DNA of 64,000 nucleotides from UBA6770 sp965660875. GTDB taxonomy: Bacteria > Bacteroidota > Bacteroidia > Flavobacteriales_G > Salibacteraceae. How positions within the stretch are numbered: position 1 is the first letter of the stretch; every line of letters starts with the position of its first letter. Shown in pieces: positions 36,647 through 45,136 of the stretch. The position numbers were made by a program, and so were the translations under genes. The stretch spans positions 124,001-188,000 of the forward strand of contig CBFIBQ010000001.1 of assembly GCA_965660875.1 (NCBI GenBank), written 5' to 3'. The notes under the pieces were generated by a model. That model did no database searches, was not told the origin of the DNA, and worked only from the letters and a program-made list of their open reading frames with translations.

Positions 36647-37582
36647 ATGAAAGCTATTAAATGTTTAAAATACGGTGATTCCGAAAACTTAGTACTGGCG
36701 AACATGGAAACTCCTGTACCAAAAGACAATGAGGTGCTTATAAAAATAAAGTCTACTTCGGTCACAGCCAGCGATGTTCTTATTCGAAGATTGAACGAAC
36801 CAATTGTTCCGAAATTTATACTTCAACTCATCTTTGGTTTTGGCAAACCAAGAAATCCGATTTTAGGAATGGTGTCCTCAGGAGTGATCGTAGAGAAAGG
36901 TGCGAAGGTTACTTCATTTAATATTGGAGATGAAGTTTTTGCATACGGTTCTACATCATCCTTGAAACACCGTTTTGGATCTTACGCAGAATACATATGT
37001 TTACCTCAGGATTGGAACATCGCACTAAAACCAAGTAACATAAACTTTGAAGAAGCTGCTGCCATACCTTATGGTGGATTATTGGCCTCTCATCTTATAA
37101 ATCAGACTTCTATCCAAAAGGGAGATGACGTGCTTGTATATGGAGCATCAGGAAGCATTGGAACCGCAGCTGTTCAGCTTGCCAAAAATGCCGGAGCTCA
37201 AGTAACAAGCGTTTGCAGCGGAAGAAATTTTGAACTGGTTCGTTCTTTAGGCTCAGATAAGGTAATTGATTATACCGCTTCAGATGCCGAGAGTGAACTG
37301 GGTACTTATAAATATGTTATCGATGCCGTTGGAAAAAGTAAAACATCAACTCTAAAGGAAAAGAGCAAACGGGCAATTATTGAAGGAGGTAAGTATCTAT
37401 CCATCGACAACGGAGTTCCTAAAACTCCGAAAAGCGCATTTCTGAAAATCAAAGAATTGACTGAACATGGCAAACTAAAACCTGTTATCGACAAGGTATT
37501 TCCATTACAAAAAATGGCCGAGGCTCATTGTTACGTGGAGCAAGGTCATAAGCAGGGAAATGTCGTAATCAGCGTTTCATAA
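36647..37582 (+). CDS. Zinc-independent MDR reductase (quinone oxidoreductase-like), copy 2
   Basis: 311 aa, clearly related to the protein at 34577: same fold order, GKPRNPILGMVSSGVIVEKGAKVTSFNIGDEVFAYG and YGASGSIGTAAVQLAKNAGAQVTSVCSGRN, and a matching C-terminal GKLKPVIDKVFPLQKMAEAH...GHKQGNVVIS. No zinc-binding Cys/His set. Divergence between the two copies is large enough that they probably act on different carbonyl or quinone substrates. It closes the short operon that starts at 34577. Confidence 0.9.
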   Translation: MKAIKCLKYGDSENLVLANMETPVPKDNEVLIKIKSTSVTASDVLIRRLNEPIVPKFILQLIFGFGKPRNPILGMVSSGVIVEKGAKVTSFNIGDEVFAYGSTSSLKHRFGSYAEYICLPQDWNIALKPSNINFEEAAAIPYGGLLASHLINQTSIQKGDDVLVYGASGSIGTAAVQLAKNAGAQVTSVCSGRNFELVRSLGSDKVIDYTASDAESELGTYKYVIDAVGKSKTSTLKEKSKRAIIEGGKYLSIDNGVPKTPKSAFLKIKELTEHGKLKPVIDKVFPLQKMAEAHCYVEQGHKQGNVVISVS

Positions 37583-37678
37583 TGACTTCATCATTAACGA
37601 TAAGATTTTTAATTATGGTTGTAAAAGACGGTACCCACGATTTTAAAGCTCACAAGCAAATCTAAATTTGTACTTCAA

Positions 37679-38719
37679 ATGAAACAGCTGAATAATAGTT
37701 TTAAATCTCCTAGTTTGATTACGGCATTAGGCCTTGTGCTATTGCTTGTTGGTGCATGCAAAAAAGACGTTCTATATTTCCCAGAAAGCGTTCAAGAAGA
37801 AACCGACAAAGCAATTGAATACGGCTTTGATGGCATTATTGTCCATGTTAACGCACCTGGAAAGTCTTCATTTTACAGTGCGGGTTGGAACAACAGAGAA
37901 AAGCAAATCCTTGCAGACCCACAAGATTTGTTCAAAATTGCGAGCATTAGTAAACTATATCTTGCTGCAGCTACCGCCAAATTGGTCGCCAAGGAACAGT
38001 TATCCTTAGATGCTAAACTTTCTGATTTGCTGCCCGAGGTAGTTGGAAGAATAGAAAACGCTAATGAGATTACCTTAAAATTGATGTTGCAGCATCGCAG
38101 CGGAATACGAAACTACTCTGATGAACCTGAAACCGCAGACGAAACCGAGGATGACTATATGTCCTTTGTGGCGCGAGTTTATGATAAGTCTGCTCGATTC
38201 AAGCCCGATAAAAAATACAGTTATTCAAACACTAACTACTTACTCATAGCTGAAATTCTGAATAGAACACTGGGTTATTCTCATCACGATTATATCCAAT
38301 CAGAAATACTTGACCCACTTAACTTAAAAAACACCTTTAACGTGTACAAAGATTCAGACACAAATCGCGTAATGCGTGGTTATTTAGTCGGGTATGATCC
38401 TGATTTAAGATCTTGGGATTTTCCACTACCAGGAGGTAATATGGTCGCTACAGCTGAAGACGTTGGCACTTTCTTGAGAGCACTTATTGATGGAACATTA
38501 TTTTCGGCCGAAGAACAGGAGATATATTCTTCCGTTTATGAATACGAACATACGGGCTGGTTACCCGGTTATTGCAGCATTGCTCGCTATCACAGCGATA
38601 TAGACGCCGTAGTTGTGCAATTTGTAAATACAAGTGATAATGAACTCTTTTGGCTGGATTTAGAGCGCGTGTACAGTAGGATTGTATCCGCTGTGAAAGA
38701 AGAAGCATTCAATAAGTAA
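37679..38719 (+). CDS. Beta-lactamase class C-like serine hydrolase (lipoprotein)
   Basis: 346 aa. The N-terminus LVLLLVGACKKD gives a lipobox with Cys27, so it is probably membrane-anchored on the periplasmic side. The active-site motifs of the family are present: S-x-x-K in FKIASISKLYLA (Ser89, Lys92), Y-x-N in KKYSYSNTNYLL, and HTGWLPGY as the H/K-T-G-like box. The family contains esterases, D-aminopeptidases and PBP-like enzymes as well as AmpC; the sequence does not show which. It ends 7 bp before the next small outer-membrane gene and is probably co-transcribed with it. Confidence 0.88.
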   Translation: MKQLNNSFKSPSLITALGLVLLLVGACKKDVLYFPESVQEETDKAIEYGFDGIIVHVNAPGKSSFYSAGWNNREKQILADPQDLFKIASISKLYLAAATAKLVAKEQLSLDAKLSDLLPEVVGRIENANEITLKLMLQHRSGIRNYSDEPETADETEDDYMSFVARVYDKSARFKPDKKYSYSNTNYLLIAEILNRTLGYSHHDYIQSEILDPLNLKNTFNVYKDSDTNRVMRGYLVGYDPDLRSWDFPLPGGNMVATAEDVGTFLRALIDGTLFSAEEQEIYSSVYEYEHTGWLPGYCSIARYHSDIDAVVVQFVNTSDNELFWLDLERVYSRIVSAVKEEAFNK

Positions 38720-38726
38720 AACGATT

Positions 38727-39275
38727 ATGAAAAACTATCTAGTCATTGTATGCACGGTATGGTCACTTGCAGCGTACGGACAACACACAGATACGACAAA
38801 CAGCGGTTTTGGATTTGCACTGAATTCAGAATACAACAATGAAATAAACAGCATTGAAATTGCTCCAACTGCCATTTATTATAAAGGAAAAAATCAATTT
38901 GAACTTGGTGCAGGGTTTAATCCGTTTAGTCTGAAAGATGAAAGAATAATAAGTGGCCGATTTAACTACAAACACTTTCCAAACGGAAGAGCCAACAAGT
39001 TCAATATGTATTTCATGTTGGCCTGTAATTACACGAATCAAATGAAAAAGACCTATTACACCACCACAAATCAATTATTGTTTCTAAATGGTGGCTATGG
39101 GTTCCAAGTACGAATAGTTGAAAACCTGAACCTGGGTACCAATTTAAATTTAGGCACATTTACTCACGGTATACAATCTGAAAATCCGTATATAAACCAA
39201 TTCGGTCCACAAAAAATGTTTGATAATCTGGGTATTAACCTGAGTTTTCAGGTTAATATCAGCTACCGCTTCTAA
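38727..39275 (+). CDS. Putative small outer-membrane beta-barrel protein
   Basis: 182 aa with signal peptide MKNYLVIVCTVWSLAAYG. The mature chain is a run of amphipathic strands: GFGFALNSEYNNEINSIEIAPTAIYYKGKNQFELGAGF, GRFNYKHFPNGRANKFNMYFMLACNY, LFLNGGYGFQVRIVENLNLGTNLNLGTF, ending NLSFQVNISYRF with the final Phe of BAM substrates. No closer family could be named. It sits directly after the serine hydrolase and before the polyketide operon, with the same orientation. Confidence 0.8.
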   Translation: MKNYLVIVCTVWSLAAYGQHTDTTNSGFGFALNSEYNNEINSIEIAPTAIYYKGKNQFELGAGFNPFSLKDERIISGRFNYKHFPNGRANKFNMYFMLACNYTNQMKKTYYTTTNQLLFLNGGYGFQVRIVENLNLGTNLNLGTFTHGIQSENPYINQFGPQKMFDNLGINLSFQVNISYRF

Positions 39276-39341
39276 ATTTTGCTTTCGTCTTTTACTTAAT
39301 CTGCTTTCCACTAATTTGCAGTTTAGTTTGTACTAGTAATA

Positions 39342-40466
39342 GTGAAGTATCAAGTAATTGTAATTGGCGGTGGATTAGGTGGTTTGTGCAGTGCACTGCA
39401 TTTGTCGCTCAGGGGTATTAAAGTGCTTTTGATTGAAAAAAACGCCTACCCCAAACACAAAGTATGTGGTGAATATATCTCCAACGAAGTGCTGCCCTAC
39501 TTAAAAGCTTTAGGTTTTGACCCTTTTGAATTTGGCGCACAAAACATAACCGATTTTACTCTAAGCACTCCAGGAAGTCGTTCCATTAACACGAAGTTAC
39601 CATTGGGCGGGTTCAGCATAAGTCGCTATTGCATTGACTCCGAATTGGCCAAAAAAGTCACCCAAGCTGGCGCTGAAATTCTGCAAGCATCCGTTACCGA
39701 TGTGCAATTTGAAAACGACCTGTTCAATGTGCAAACCAAAGACAGTAGGTACAACGCTGAAATCGTAATTGGAGCTTTTGGAAAACGCTCGACACTTGAT
39801 GCTAAAATGAATCGCGCATTTATGCAACGCAACTCCCCATTCCTCGGAGTAAAAGCACACTACAAAGGCTCGTTTCCAGAAACAGCCGTAGGGTTGCACA
39901 ATTTTGAGGGCGGTTATTGTGGCGTTTCTAAAGTGGAAACGGACAACATTAACATCTGTTATTTAGCTGATTTCGAATCATTCAAGAAATATAAAAACAT
40001 TGAAGGTTTTCAGGAAAAAGTTTTACGCAAAAACAAGTACCTCAATGACATATTGAACGACGCTGAACTCGTTTTCGATAAACATTTAACGATAAGTCAA
40101 GTATCTTTTGAACGCAAAAATCCAGTCGAAAGCCACCTCATTATGGTCGGTGACAGCGCGGGAATGATTCACCCCTTGGCAGGCAATGGAATGGGCATGG
40201 CGATTCAGGCAGCGCAACTCGCCGCATCAACTATCTTGGATTATTTCTCTGGCAACATAAAAAGCAGAACGGCTTTAGAACACAATTATTCAAAAGCTTG
40301 GAACAAAAAATTCAGTAGTCGCTTGCGCTCGGGGCATATTATAGCGCGCTTGTTTCGCTTAGGTGCCTTATCCGAATTACTCATGATGTTACTAAACTTA
40401 TTTCCGTTTGTATTGCCTTCTATAATCAAACGCACACACGGAAAACCCATGAAAGGAGAGTTGTAA
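39342..40466 (+). CDS. FAD-dependent oxidoreductase (geranylgeranyl-reductase/hydroxylase-like)
   Basis: 374 aa flavoprotein of the GR2 type. The Rossmann FAD motif is VIVIGGGLGGLCSALHLSLRGIKVLLIEK (residues 4-32, GGGLGG core), and the second FAD motif is LIMVGDSAGMIHPLAGNGMGMAIQAA near 267-293 (GD...P..G.G). This family includes geranylgeranyl reductases and aromatic hydroxylases. It begins with GTG at 39342, which places the first beta strand at the N-terminus. Its TAA overlaps the ATG of the methyltransferase (TAATG), so the two are coupled. In this operon I infer oxidation of a polyketide ring or reduction of an acyl chain. Confidence 0.88.
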   Translation: MKYQVIVIGGGLGGLCSALHLSLRGIKVLLIEKNAYPKHKVCGEYISNEVLPYLKALGFDPFEFGAQNITDFTLSTPGSRSINTKLPLGGFSISRYCIDSELAKKVTQAGAEILQASVTDVQFENDLFNVQTKDSRYNAEIVIGAFGKRSTLDAKMNRAFMQRNSPFLGVKAHYKGSFPETAVGLHNFEGGYCGVSKVETDNINICYLADFESFKKYKNIEGFQEKVLRKNKYLNDILNDAELVFDKHLTISQVSFERKNPVESHLIMVGDSAGMIHPLAGNGMGMAIQAAQLAASTILDYFSGNIKSRTALEHNYSKAWNKKFSSRLRSGHIIARLFRLGALSELLMMLLNLFPFVLPSIIKRTHGKPMKGEL

Positions 40467-41170
40467 TGTTCCCCAACACCACATACCGCAGCACTACAGC
40501 CGAAATTATGGACGACCTCGAAATGGAAGGTGAAGTACTTATCGATACTTTGGACCAAATCGCTAGAATAAACCAGCTACTCGGCGGTAACGGAATAACC
40601 CTAAACGCGGTAAAAAGCCTCCTCCGAAATCACGACAAAAAAACTCCCGTACGCATTTTAGACTTAGGTTGCGGAAATGGAGATATGCTTCGAGCGTTAG
40701 CCAAATGGGGTAGAAAAAATCAGTTTACCATGAGCCTAGTTGGAGTGGATGCGAACCAAGCCACTATCGATTATGCCGTGCAATGCTCAAAGGATTACCC
40801 AGAAATTCGATACGAAAAAGTAGATGTTCTGAACCCAGCATTTCCAAAAGAAACATTTGAAATTACCCTGTGCACTTTATTTCTACACCATTTTGAAGAT
40901 TCGGTCATAGAAAGCTTACTAAAGAAAACCTACCAAAAAACTACTCTAGGTGTAGTGGTTAACGACTTGCACCGAAATAAGCTGGCTTATCTGCTTTTTA
41001 AGTTAATTACACTTTTTATAAGCAATCCAATGGTAAAGAATGATGGATTAATCTCTATATTGAGGGGTTTTAAACGAGAAGAATTGAAAGCCTTTTCGAA
41101 CAAACTAAATTTTAAAAGTACCATCACTTGGCGCTGGGCTTTCCGTTTCGAGTGGGTAATTAGAAAATGA
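40466..41170 (+). CDS. SAM-dependent methyltransferase, copy 1
   Basis: 234 aa class I methyltransferase. Motif I is RILDLGCGNGDMLRALAKWG (residues about 62-81), motif II area VGVDANQATIDYA, and post-motif VDVLNPAFP then ITLCTLFLHHFED. The N-terminal helix (MDDLEMEGEVLIDTLDQIARINQLLGG) and the C-terminal RWAFRFEWVI are shared with the second methyltransferase at 46365, so they are paralogs in one cluster. O- or C-methylation of the polyketide product is the natural inference. A 158-bp gap with a REP element separates it from the type III PKS gene. Confidence 0.88.
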   Translation: MFPNTTYRSTTAEIMDDLEMEGEVLIDTLDQIARINQLLGGNGITLNAVKSLLRNHDKKTPVRILDLGCGNGDMLRALAKWGRKNQFTMSLVGVDANQATIDYAVQCSKDYPEIRYEKVDVLNPAFPKETFEITLCTLFLHHFEDSVIESLLKKTYQKTTLGVVVNDLHRNKLAYLLFKLITLFISNPMVKNDGLISILRGFKREELKAFSNKLNFKSTITWRWAFRFEWVIRK

Positions 41171-41199
41171 TGTTGGTAGATTCCTTTAACCCTTATCTT

Positions 41200-41305
41200 C
41201 ATTCCCGCGCAGGCGGAAATCTGCTTTTTATAATTGGAGATTCCGTACAGAAGATTCGAATCAATTTCGCTCCTCAATTGTCTCATCTAAACTCACGGAA
41301 TGACG
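41200..41305. repeat. REP-like composite repeat
   Basis: ATTCCCGCGCAGGCGGAAAT at 41201 resembles the bacterial REP sequence seen at 45159 and 45878, and the unit ends with CACGGAATGACG (41294-41305), the mirror of CGTCATTCC. It may reduce read-through between the methyltransferase and PKS genes. Confidence 0.6.
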
Positions 41306-41328
41306 TTAGTTTTATGGTTATAAATTAA

Positions 41329-42381
41329 ATGAGTGTAAACATCACATCAGTTGCAACTCAGTTGCCACCCAATACTCGCACCACTGAAGAGATTATCCCT
41401 TTCCTTAAGGTGTGGCTTTCTGGGCAAGAAGAACGATTTCAGCGTAAAGTTATTAAGCTATTTGAAAACGCTGGGGTTGATAAACGCTACTCAATAATGG
41501 ATGCCGAAGAGGTGTTTAACAAAACCTCTTTTGAAGACAAAAACGACATTTACAAACGAGAAACCATTAAGCTCGCCGAAGGAGCGCTAACCAAAGCATT
41601 AAATAAAGCCGATTTACAACCCACCGATATCGATTACATCATTACCGTAAGTTGCACTGGAATTATGATTCCGTCCGTTGATGCCTACCTCATCAATCGG
41701 CTGGAAATGAAACAAGACGTTGTGCGCTTGCCCGTTACTGAAATGGGTTGTGTTGCTGGGGTTTCGGGAATGATTTACGCACACAATTTTCTAAAAGCGA
41801 ACCCAAACAAACGAGCTGCTGTACTTGCAGTGGAGTCACCCACGTCTACCTTTCAATTAGACGATTACTCTATGGTGAACATTGTTAGTGCCGCCATATT
41901 TGGTGATGGTTGTGCTTGCACCATTCTCTCGTCGTACGAGGATGAAAAGGGCCCTGAAATTATTGATGAAGCTATGTACCATTTTTACAATGCGGAACAT
42001 ATGATGGGTTTTGAATTGAAAAACAGTGGCCTTCAAATGGTTCTAGACAAAGAAGTTCCAGAAAAAATTGCCGAACACTTCCCACAAATTGTCCACCCTT
42101 TTTTAGAAAGAAACAACCTAAAAATTGAGGATATCAATAACCTGATTTTCCACCCGGGAGGAAAGAAAATTGTACAAACCGTAGAAGAATTATTTGGGTC
42201 TCTCGGCAAGAATATTGACCACACCAAGGCCGTTTTAAAAGATTACGGAAATATGTCCAGCGCAACCGTTTTATATGTTTTAGAGCGGTTTATGGAAGAA
42301 GAAATAAAGTCAGGGGAATATGGGCTAATGCTGAGTTTTGGCCCCGGATTTACTGCACAACGATTGCTGTTAAAATGGTAA
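41329..42381 (+). CDS. Type III polyketide synthase (chalcone/stilbene synthase-like)
   Basis: 350 aa homodimer-type ketosynthase. The catalytic triad is complete: Cys141 in TEMGCVAGVSG, His275 in IFHPGGKK and Asn308 in DYGNMSSATV. The CHS family glycine loop is present as SFGPGFTAQ near residues 336-344. FabH-type enzymes also have Cys-His-Asn, but the N-terminal extension (LPPNTRTTEEIIPFLKVWL), TVSCTGIMIPSVDAYLINRL and GPGFT loop point to type III PKS. Related bacterial enzymes elongate a fatty acyl starter with malonyl-CoA to alkylresorcinols or alkylpyrones. It overlaps the next SDR gene by 7 bp and is the core of the operon. Confidence 0.92.
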   Translation: MSVNITSVATQLPPNTRTTEEIIPFLKVWLSGQEERFQRKVIKLFENAGVDKRYSIMDAEEVFNKTSFEDKNDIYKRETIKLAEGALTKALNKADLQPTDIDYIITVSCTGIMIPSVDAYLINRLEMKQDVVRLPVTEMGCVAGVSGMIYAHNFLKANPNKRAAVLAVESPTSTFQLDDYSMVNIVSAAIFGDGCACTILSSYEDEKGPEIIDEAMYHFYNAEHMMGFELKNSGLQMVLDKEVPEKIAEHFPQIVHPFLERNNLKIEDINNLIFHPGGKKIVQTVEELFGSLGKNIDHTKAVLKDYGNMSSATVLYVLERFMEEEIKSGEYGLMLSFGPGFTAQRLLLKW

Positions 42382-43157
42382 GAGAATTTGAAGAAAATAA
42401 CCAGTGGGCAGTCATTTTGGGTGGCTCTAGCGGATTGGGTTTAGCCAGCGCTAAAAAACTGGCGCAGCATGGTCTGAATCTTTGCATTGTTTATCGAGCT
42501 AGACGAAGCGACGAAACGGTAATTCAAACCGAGTTTAAAACCATTCAAAAAGAAAACTATATAGAGATTCAAGCATTTAATCTCGACATTGTAAAGCCCG
42601 AAAATCGCGAACTAGTTTGCAATGCATTAGCGGAAAAGTCGGTTCGGGTATTCGTGCATAGCGTGGCAAAAGGAAACTTAAAACCTATGGCCTCAGAGAG
42701 TCAGAACTTACAAAACGACGACTTTCACCTGACCATTGAAAACATGGGAATAAGTCTATACGACTGGACTCAGGCGCTTTTCGAAAACAATCGATTTGCC
42801 GAAGACGCTCGAATAATCAGTTTTACCAGCGAGGGCAACAAAAAAGCGTGGCCAAACTATGCTGCTGTTTCCGCTGCAAAAGCGACTTTAGAGGCAATTA
42901 CTCGAAACATTGCCTTAGAATTTGCACCACATGGAATTCGAGCAAATTGTATTGAAGCTGGTGTTACCGATACTACTTCTCTACGCAGGATTCCGGGAAG
43001 CGAAAAACTAAAGGAACACACACTTAAACGAAATCCATTCAAACGCTTAACGACACCAGAGGATGTGGCCAACGTGGTTTATCTGCTATCAAAAGACGAA
43101 GCCGCATGGATAAATGGAGCTGTAATTCCTGTAAATGGAGGAGAACATTTAAGCTAA
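42375..43157 (+). CDS. SDR-family reductase, FabI/FabL/FabG-like
   Basis: 260 aa NAD(P)-binding SDR. The first Rossmann motif is LGGSSGLGLASAKKLAQHG. The HSVAKGN stretch (in place of NNAG), the MGISLYDWTQALFENNR region, and Tyr/Lys in NYAAVSAAKATLEA (Tyr-x6-Lys spacing as in enoyl-ACP reductases FabI/FabL) lead me to prefer an enoyl-ACP reductase role. The C-terminus INGAVIPVNGGEH is the common SDR end. A ketoreductase role is the alternative. It overlaps both the PKS (7 bp) and the FabZ-like gene (TAATG). Inferred function: reduce the acyl chain made by the cluster's own KAS/ACP. Confidence 0.82.
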   Translation: MVREFEENNQWAVILGGSSGLGLASAKKLAQHGLNLCIVYRARRSDETVIQTEFKTIQKENYIEIQAFNLDIVKPENRELVCNALAEKSVRVFVHSVAKGNLKPMASESQNLQNDDFHLTIENMGISLYDWTQALFENNRFAEDARIISFTSEGNKKAWPNYAAVSAAKATLEAITRNIALEFAPHGIRANCIEAGVTDTTSLRRIPGSEKLKEHTLKRNPFKRLTTPEDVANVVYLLSKDEAAWINGAVIPVNGGEHLS

Positions 43158-43597
43158 TGACCTCTTCGGAAATCATAGCGTTACTGCCCTACAACAAACC
43201 TTTTCTGTTTGTTGACGAACTCATCTCCATAGACGAAAACGGAGTGGAAGGCTCGTTTCATTTTGATGAAAGTCAATCGTTTTATGCGGGACATTTTAAA
43301 GAAAACCCTGTTACCCCAGGTGTAATTTTAACCGAAACCATGGCACAAATTGGCGTGGTTTGTTTGGGTGTTTATTTGGTGGAACAAGAAAACGATGACC
43401 TTAACGAAGCCGCTATAGCATTGACCTCCACCGAAGTTGATTTTTTTAAACCTGTTTTCCCAAATGAAACCGTTACCGTAAAAAGCACCAAAGAGTATTT
43501 CCGATTCAACAAACTCAAATGCCACGTAGAACTGTTTAATGAAGCAAATGAGTTGGTTTGTAGAGGGAAAATTTCAGGAATGATAAAAAGCTCATGA
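43157..43597 (+). CDS. FabZ-like 3-hydroxyacyl-ACP dehydratase
   Basis: 146 aa hot-dog fold protein from ATG 43157, which overlaps the previous TAA; a longer upstream start would lie in the SDR gene. The FabZ signature is clear: FYAGHFKENPVTPGVILTETMAQIGVV with catalytic His in GHF and the acidic Glu in LTETMAQ. It starts in the usual way (LLPYNKPFLFVDELISID). FabA/FabZ-type enzymes dehydrate 3-hydroxyacyl-ACP. It is a second, cluster-specific copy, presumably beside a housekeeping fabZ elsewhere. Overlaps the KAS gene by 4 bp (ATGA). Confidence 0.9.
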   Translation: MTSSEIIALLPYNKPFLFVDELISIDENGVEGSFHFDESQSFYAGHFKENPVTPGVILTETMAQIGVVCLGVYLVEQENDDLNEAAIALTSTEVDFFKPVFPNETVTVKSTKEYFRFNKLKCHVELFNEANELVCRGKISGMIKSS

Positions 43598-44862
43598 AAA
43601 ACCGCGTCGTCATAACAGGAATGGGTGTTGTATCACCCAACGGGGTGGGTTTAAAAACCTTTACCCAAGCCATTAAAAACGGCACTTCGGGAATTGAATT
43701 TTATCCCGAACTCAAAGCGCTTGGCTTTTCCTGCTGCATTGGTGGAATTCCAGCAGTATCGGAAGCACTCAAGCGCCAATACTTTACCGAATTACAACTC
43801 AAAAACTTTAACAGTTCCGGCATTTTATACGGCTGCATGGCTGGAACAGACGCCTGGAAAGACGCTGGGTTATCCATTTCTAAAAACGTAGATTACCACA
43901 GTGGAACCGTCTTCGGGGCTGGAACTTCTGGTGTGGAAAAATTTCGTGAAGCCATTTACAAACTCGACGATAAAAAGGTCAGACGATTAGGCAGCACCGT
44001 GGTAGCTCAAACCATGGCAAGTGGTGTAAGCGCCTATTTAGGTGGTATGTTAGGTTTGGGAAATCAAGTGACCACGAACTCTTCGGCGTGCATCACTGGA
44101 ACTGAAGCCATTATAATGGGCTATGACCGAATAAATGCGGGACGTGCAAAACGCATGTTGGTGGGCAGCGCCAGCGACCACGGGCCATACGTTTGGGGTG
44201 GCTTTGACGCCATGCGCGTGCTGACCTACAAACACAATGAAACCCCAGAAAAAGGCTCTCGACCCATGAGTGCTTCGGCCTCTGGTTTTGTGCCAGGAAG
44301 TGGTGCAGGAGCTCTAGTTTTAGAGTCACTTGAAAGCGCATTGGAACGCGGGGCAAAAATCTATGCGGAAGTATTGGGCGGGGAAGTAAATTCTGGAGGC
44401 CAGCGCAACGAAGGCAGCATGACAGCCCCAAATTCAGAAGCAGTACAGCGTTGTATTGCTGGTGCCATTTCAAATGCAGGAATTGGGCCCAAGGAAATTA
44501 ACGCCATAAACGGCCACCTCACCGCAACCAGCAAAGACGCTACAGAAATTCACAATTGGACAAAAGCATTAAAACTAGAGGGGTCGGATTTTCCTTATAT
44601 CAATTCACTAAAATCTATGGTGGGTCATTGTTTATCAGCCTCTGGATCTATCGAAAGTGTAGCCAGTGTATTGCAAATTCAGCACGATATTATTTTCCCA
44701 AATAGCAATTGCGAAGACCTCAACGCAGAGATATCGGCCGTAATTTCGAAAGATAAAATTCCACAAAAATTGGTAGAAAAATCCATTAATGTGGTAGCTA
44801 AGGCTAGCTTTGGGTTTGGCGATGTAAATGCCTGCGTACTTTTTAAAAAATTTGAAGACTAA
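43594..44862 (+). CDS. Beta-ketoacyl-ACP synthase, KAS II-like
   Basis: 422 aa. The Cys-His-His active site is complete: Cys166 in TNSSACITGTEA, His308 in NGHLTAT and His345 in SMVGHCLSASG. This is the elongating condensing-enzyme pattern, and the presence of Cys excludes a chain-length factor. The N-terminus RVVITGMGVVSPNG is canonical. The protein is more divergent from housekeeping FabF in the central part (KNVDYHSGTVFGAG), which fits a specialised role. It overlaps FabZ-like by 4 bp and ends directly before the ACP gene (0 bp). Inferred role: build a special acyl-ACP starter for the type III PKS. Confidence 0.92.
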   Translation: MKNRVVITGMGVVSPNGVGLKTFTQAIKNGTSGIEFYPELKALGFSCCIGGIPAVSEALKRQYFTELQLKNFNSSGILYGCMAGTDAWKDAGLSISKNVDYHSGTVFGAGTSGVEKFREAIYKLDDKKVRRLGSTVVAQTMASGVSAYLGGMLGLGNQVTTNSSACITGTEAIIMGYDRINAGRAKRMLVGSASDHGPYVWGGFDAMRVLTYKHNETPEKGSRPMSASASGFVPGSGAGALVLESLESALERGAKIYAEVLGGEVNSGGQRNEGSMTAPNSEAVQRCIAGAISNAGIGPKEINAINGHLTATSKDATEIHNWTKALKLEGSDFPYINSLKSMVGHCLSASGSIESVASVLQIQHDIIFPNSNCEDLNAEISAVISKDKIPQKLVEKSINVVAKASFGFGDVNACVLFKKFED

Positions 44863-45120
44863 ATGAGTTCAAACGATACATTAATTACTGACTTAAAAGC
44901 AATTGTAAAACCCTACATACAAAATCAGGAGGCATTTGATAACCTAAATGCTGATACCGATTTTATCAACGACCTTAAAATAAACTCAGCCAATTTGGTC
45001 GATGTGGTTTTGGATATCGAAGACAAATTTGATATCGAAATCGATAACGAATCCATGGACAAGATGTTAAACGTAAAAGCGGCACTGGAAATTATTGAAA
45101 CCAAACTAGCGGAAAAGTAG
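44863..45120 (+). CDS. Acyl carrier protein (cluster-specific)
   Basis: 85 aa, acidic, four-helix ACP. The phosphopantetheine attachment site is Ser42 in DLKINSANLVDVVLDIEDKFDIEI; the classic D-S-L is N-S-A here, so it is divergent but the Ser and the following helix are right. The acidic second and third helices (EDKFDIEIDNESMDKM) are typical. It begins immediately after the KAS stop. A dedicated ACP beside a PPTase in the same operon suggests it is charged and used by this pathway, not by general lipid synthesis. Confidence 0.9.
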   Translation: MSSNDTLITDLKAIVKPYIQNQEAFDNLNADTDFINDLKINSANLVDVVLDIEDKFDIEIDNESMDKMLNVKAALEIIETKLAEK

Positions 45121-45136
45121 GGTTGGTTTTAAAACT

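Noticed and set aside
41329..42381. FabH (KAS III) assignment for the PKS
   Set aside because: Cys-His-Asn is shared, but the N-terminal region, TVSCTGIMIPSVD segment and SFGPGFTAQ loop fit type III PKS better.
43106..43156. Longer start for the FabZ-like protein
   Set aside because: The extra residues are a mirror of the SDR C-terminus; MTSSEIIALLPYNKPF matches the family start.
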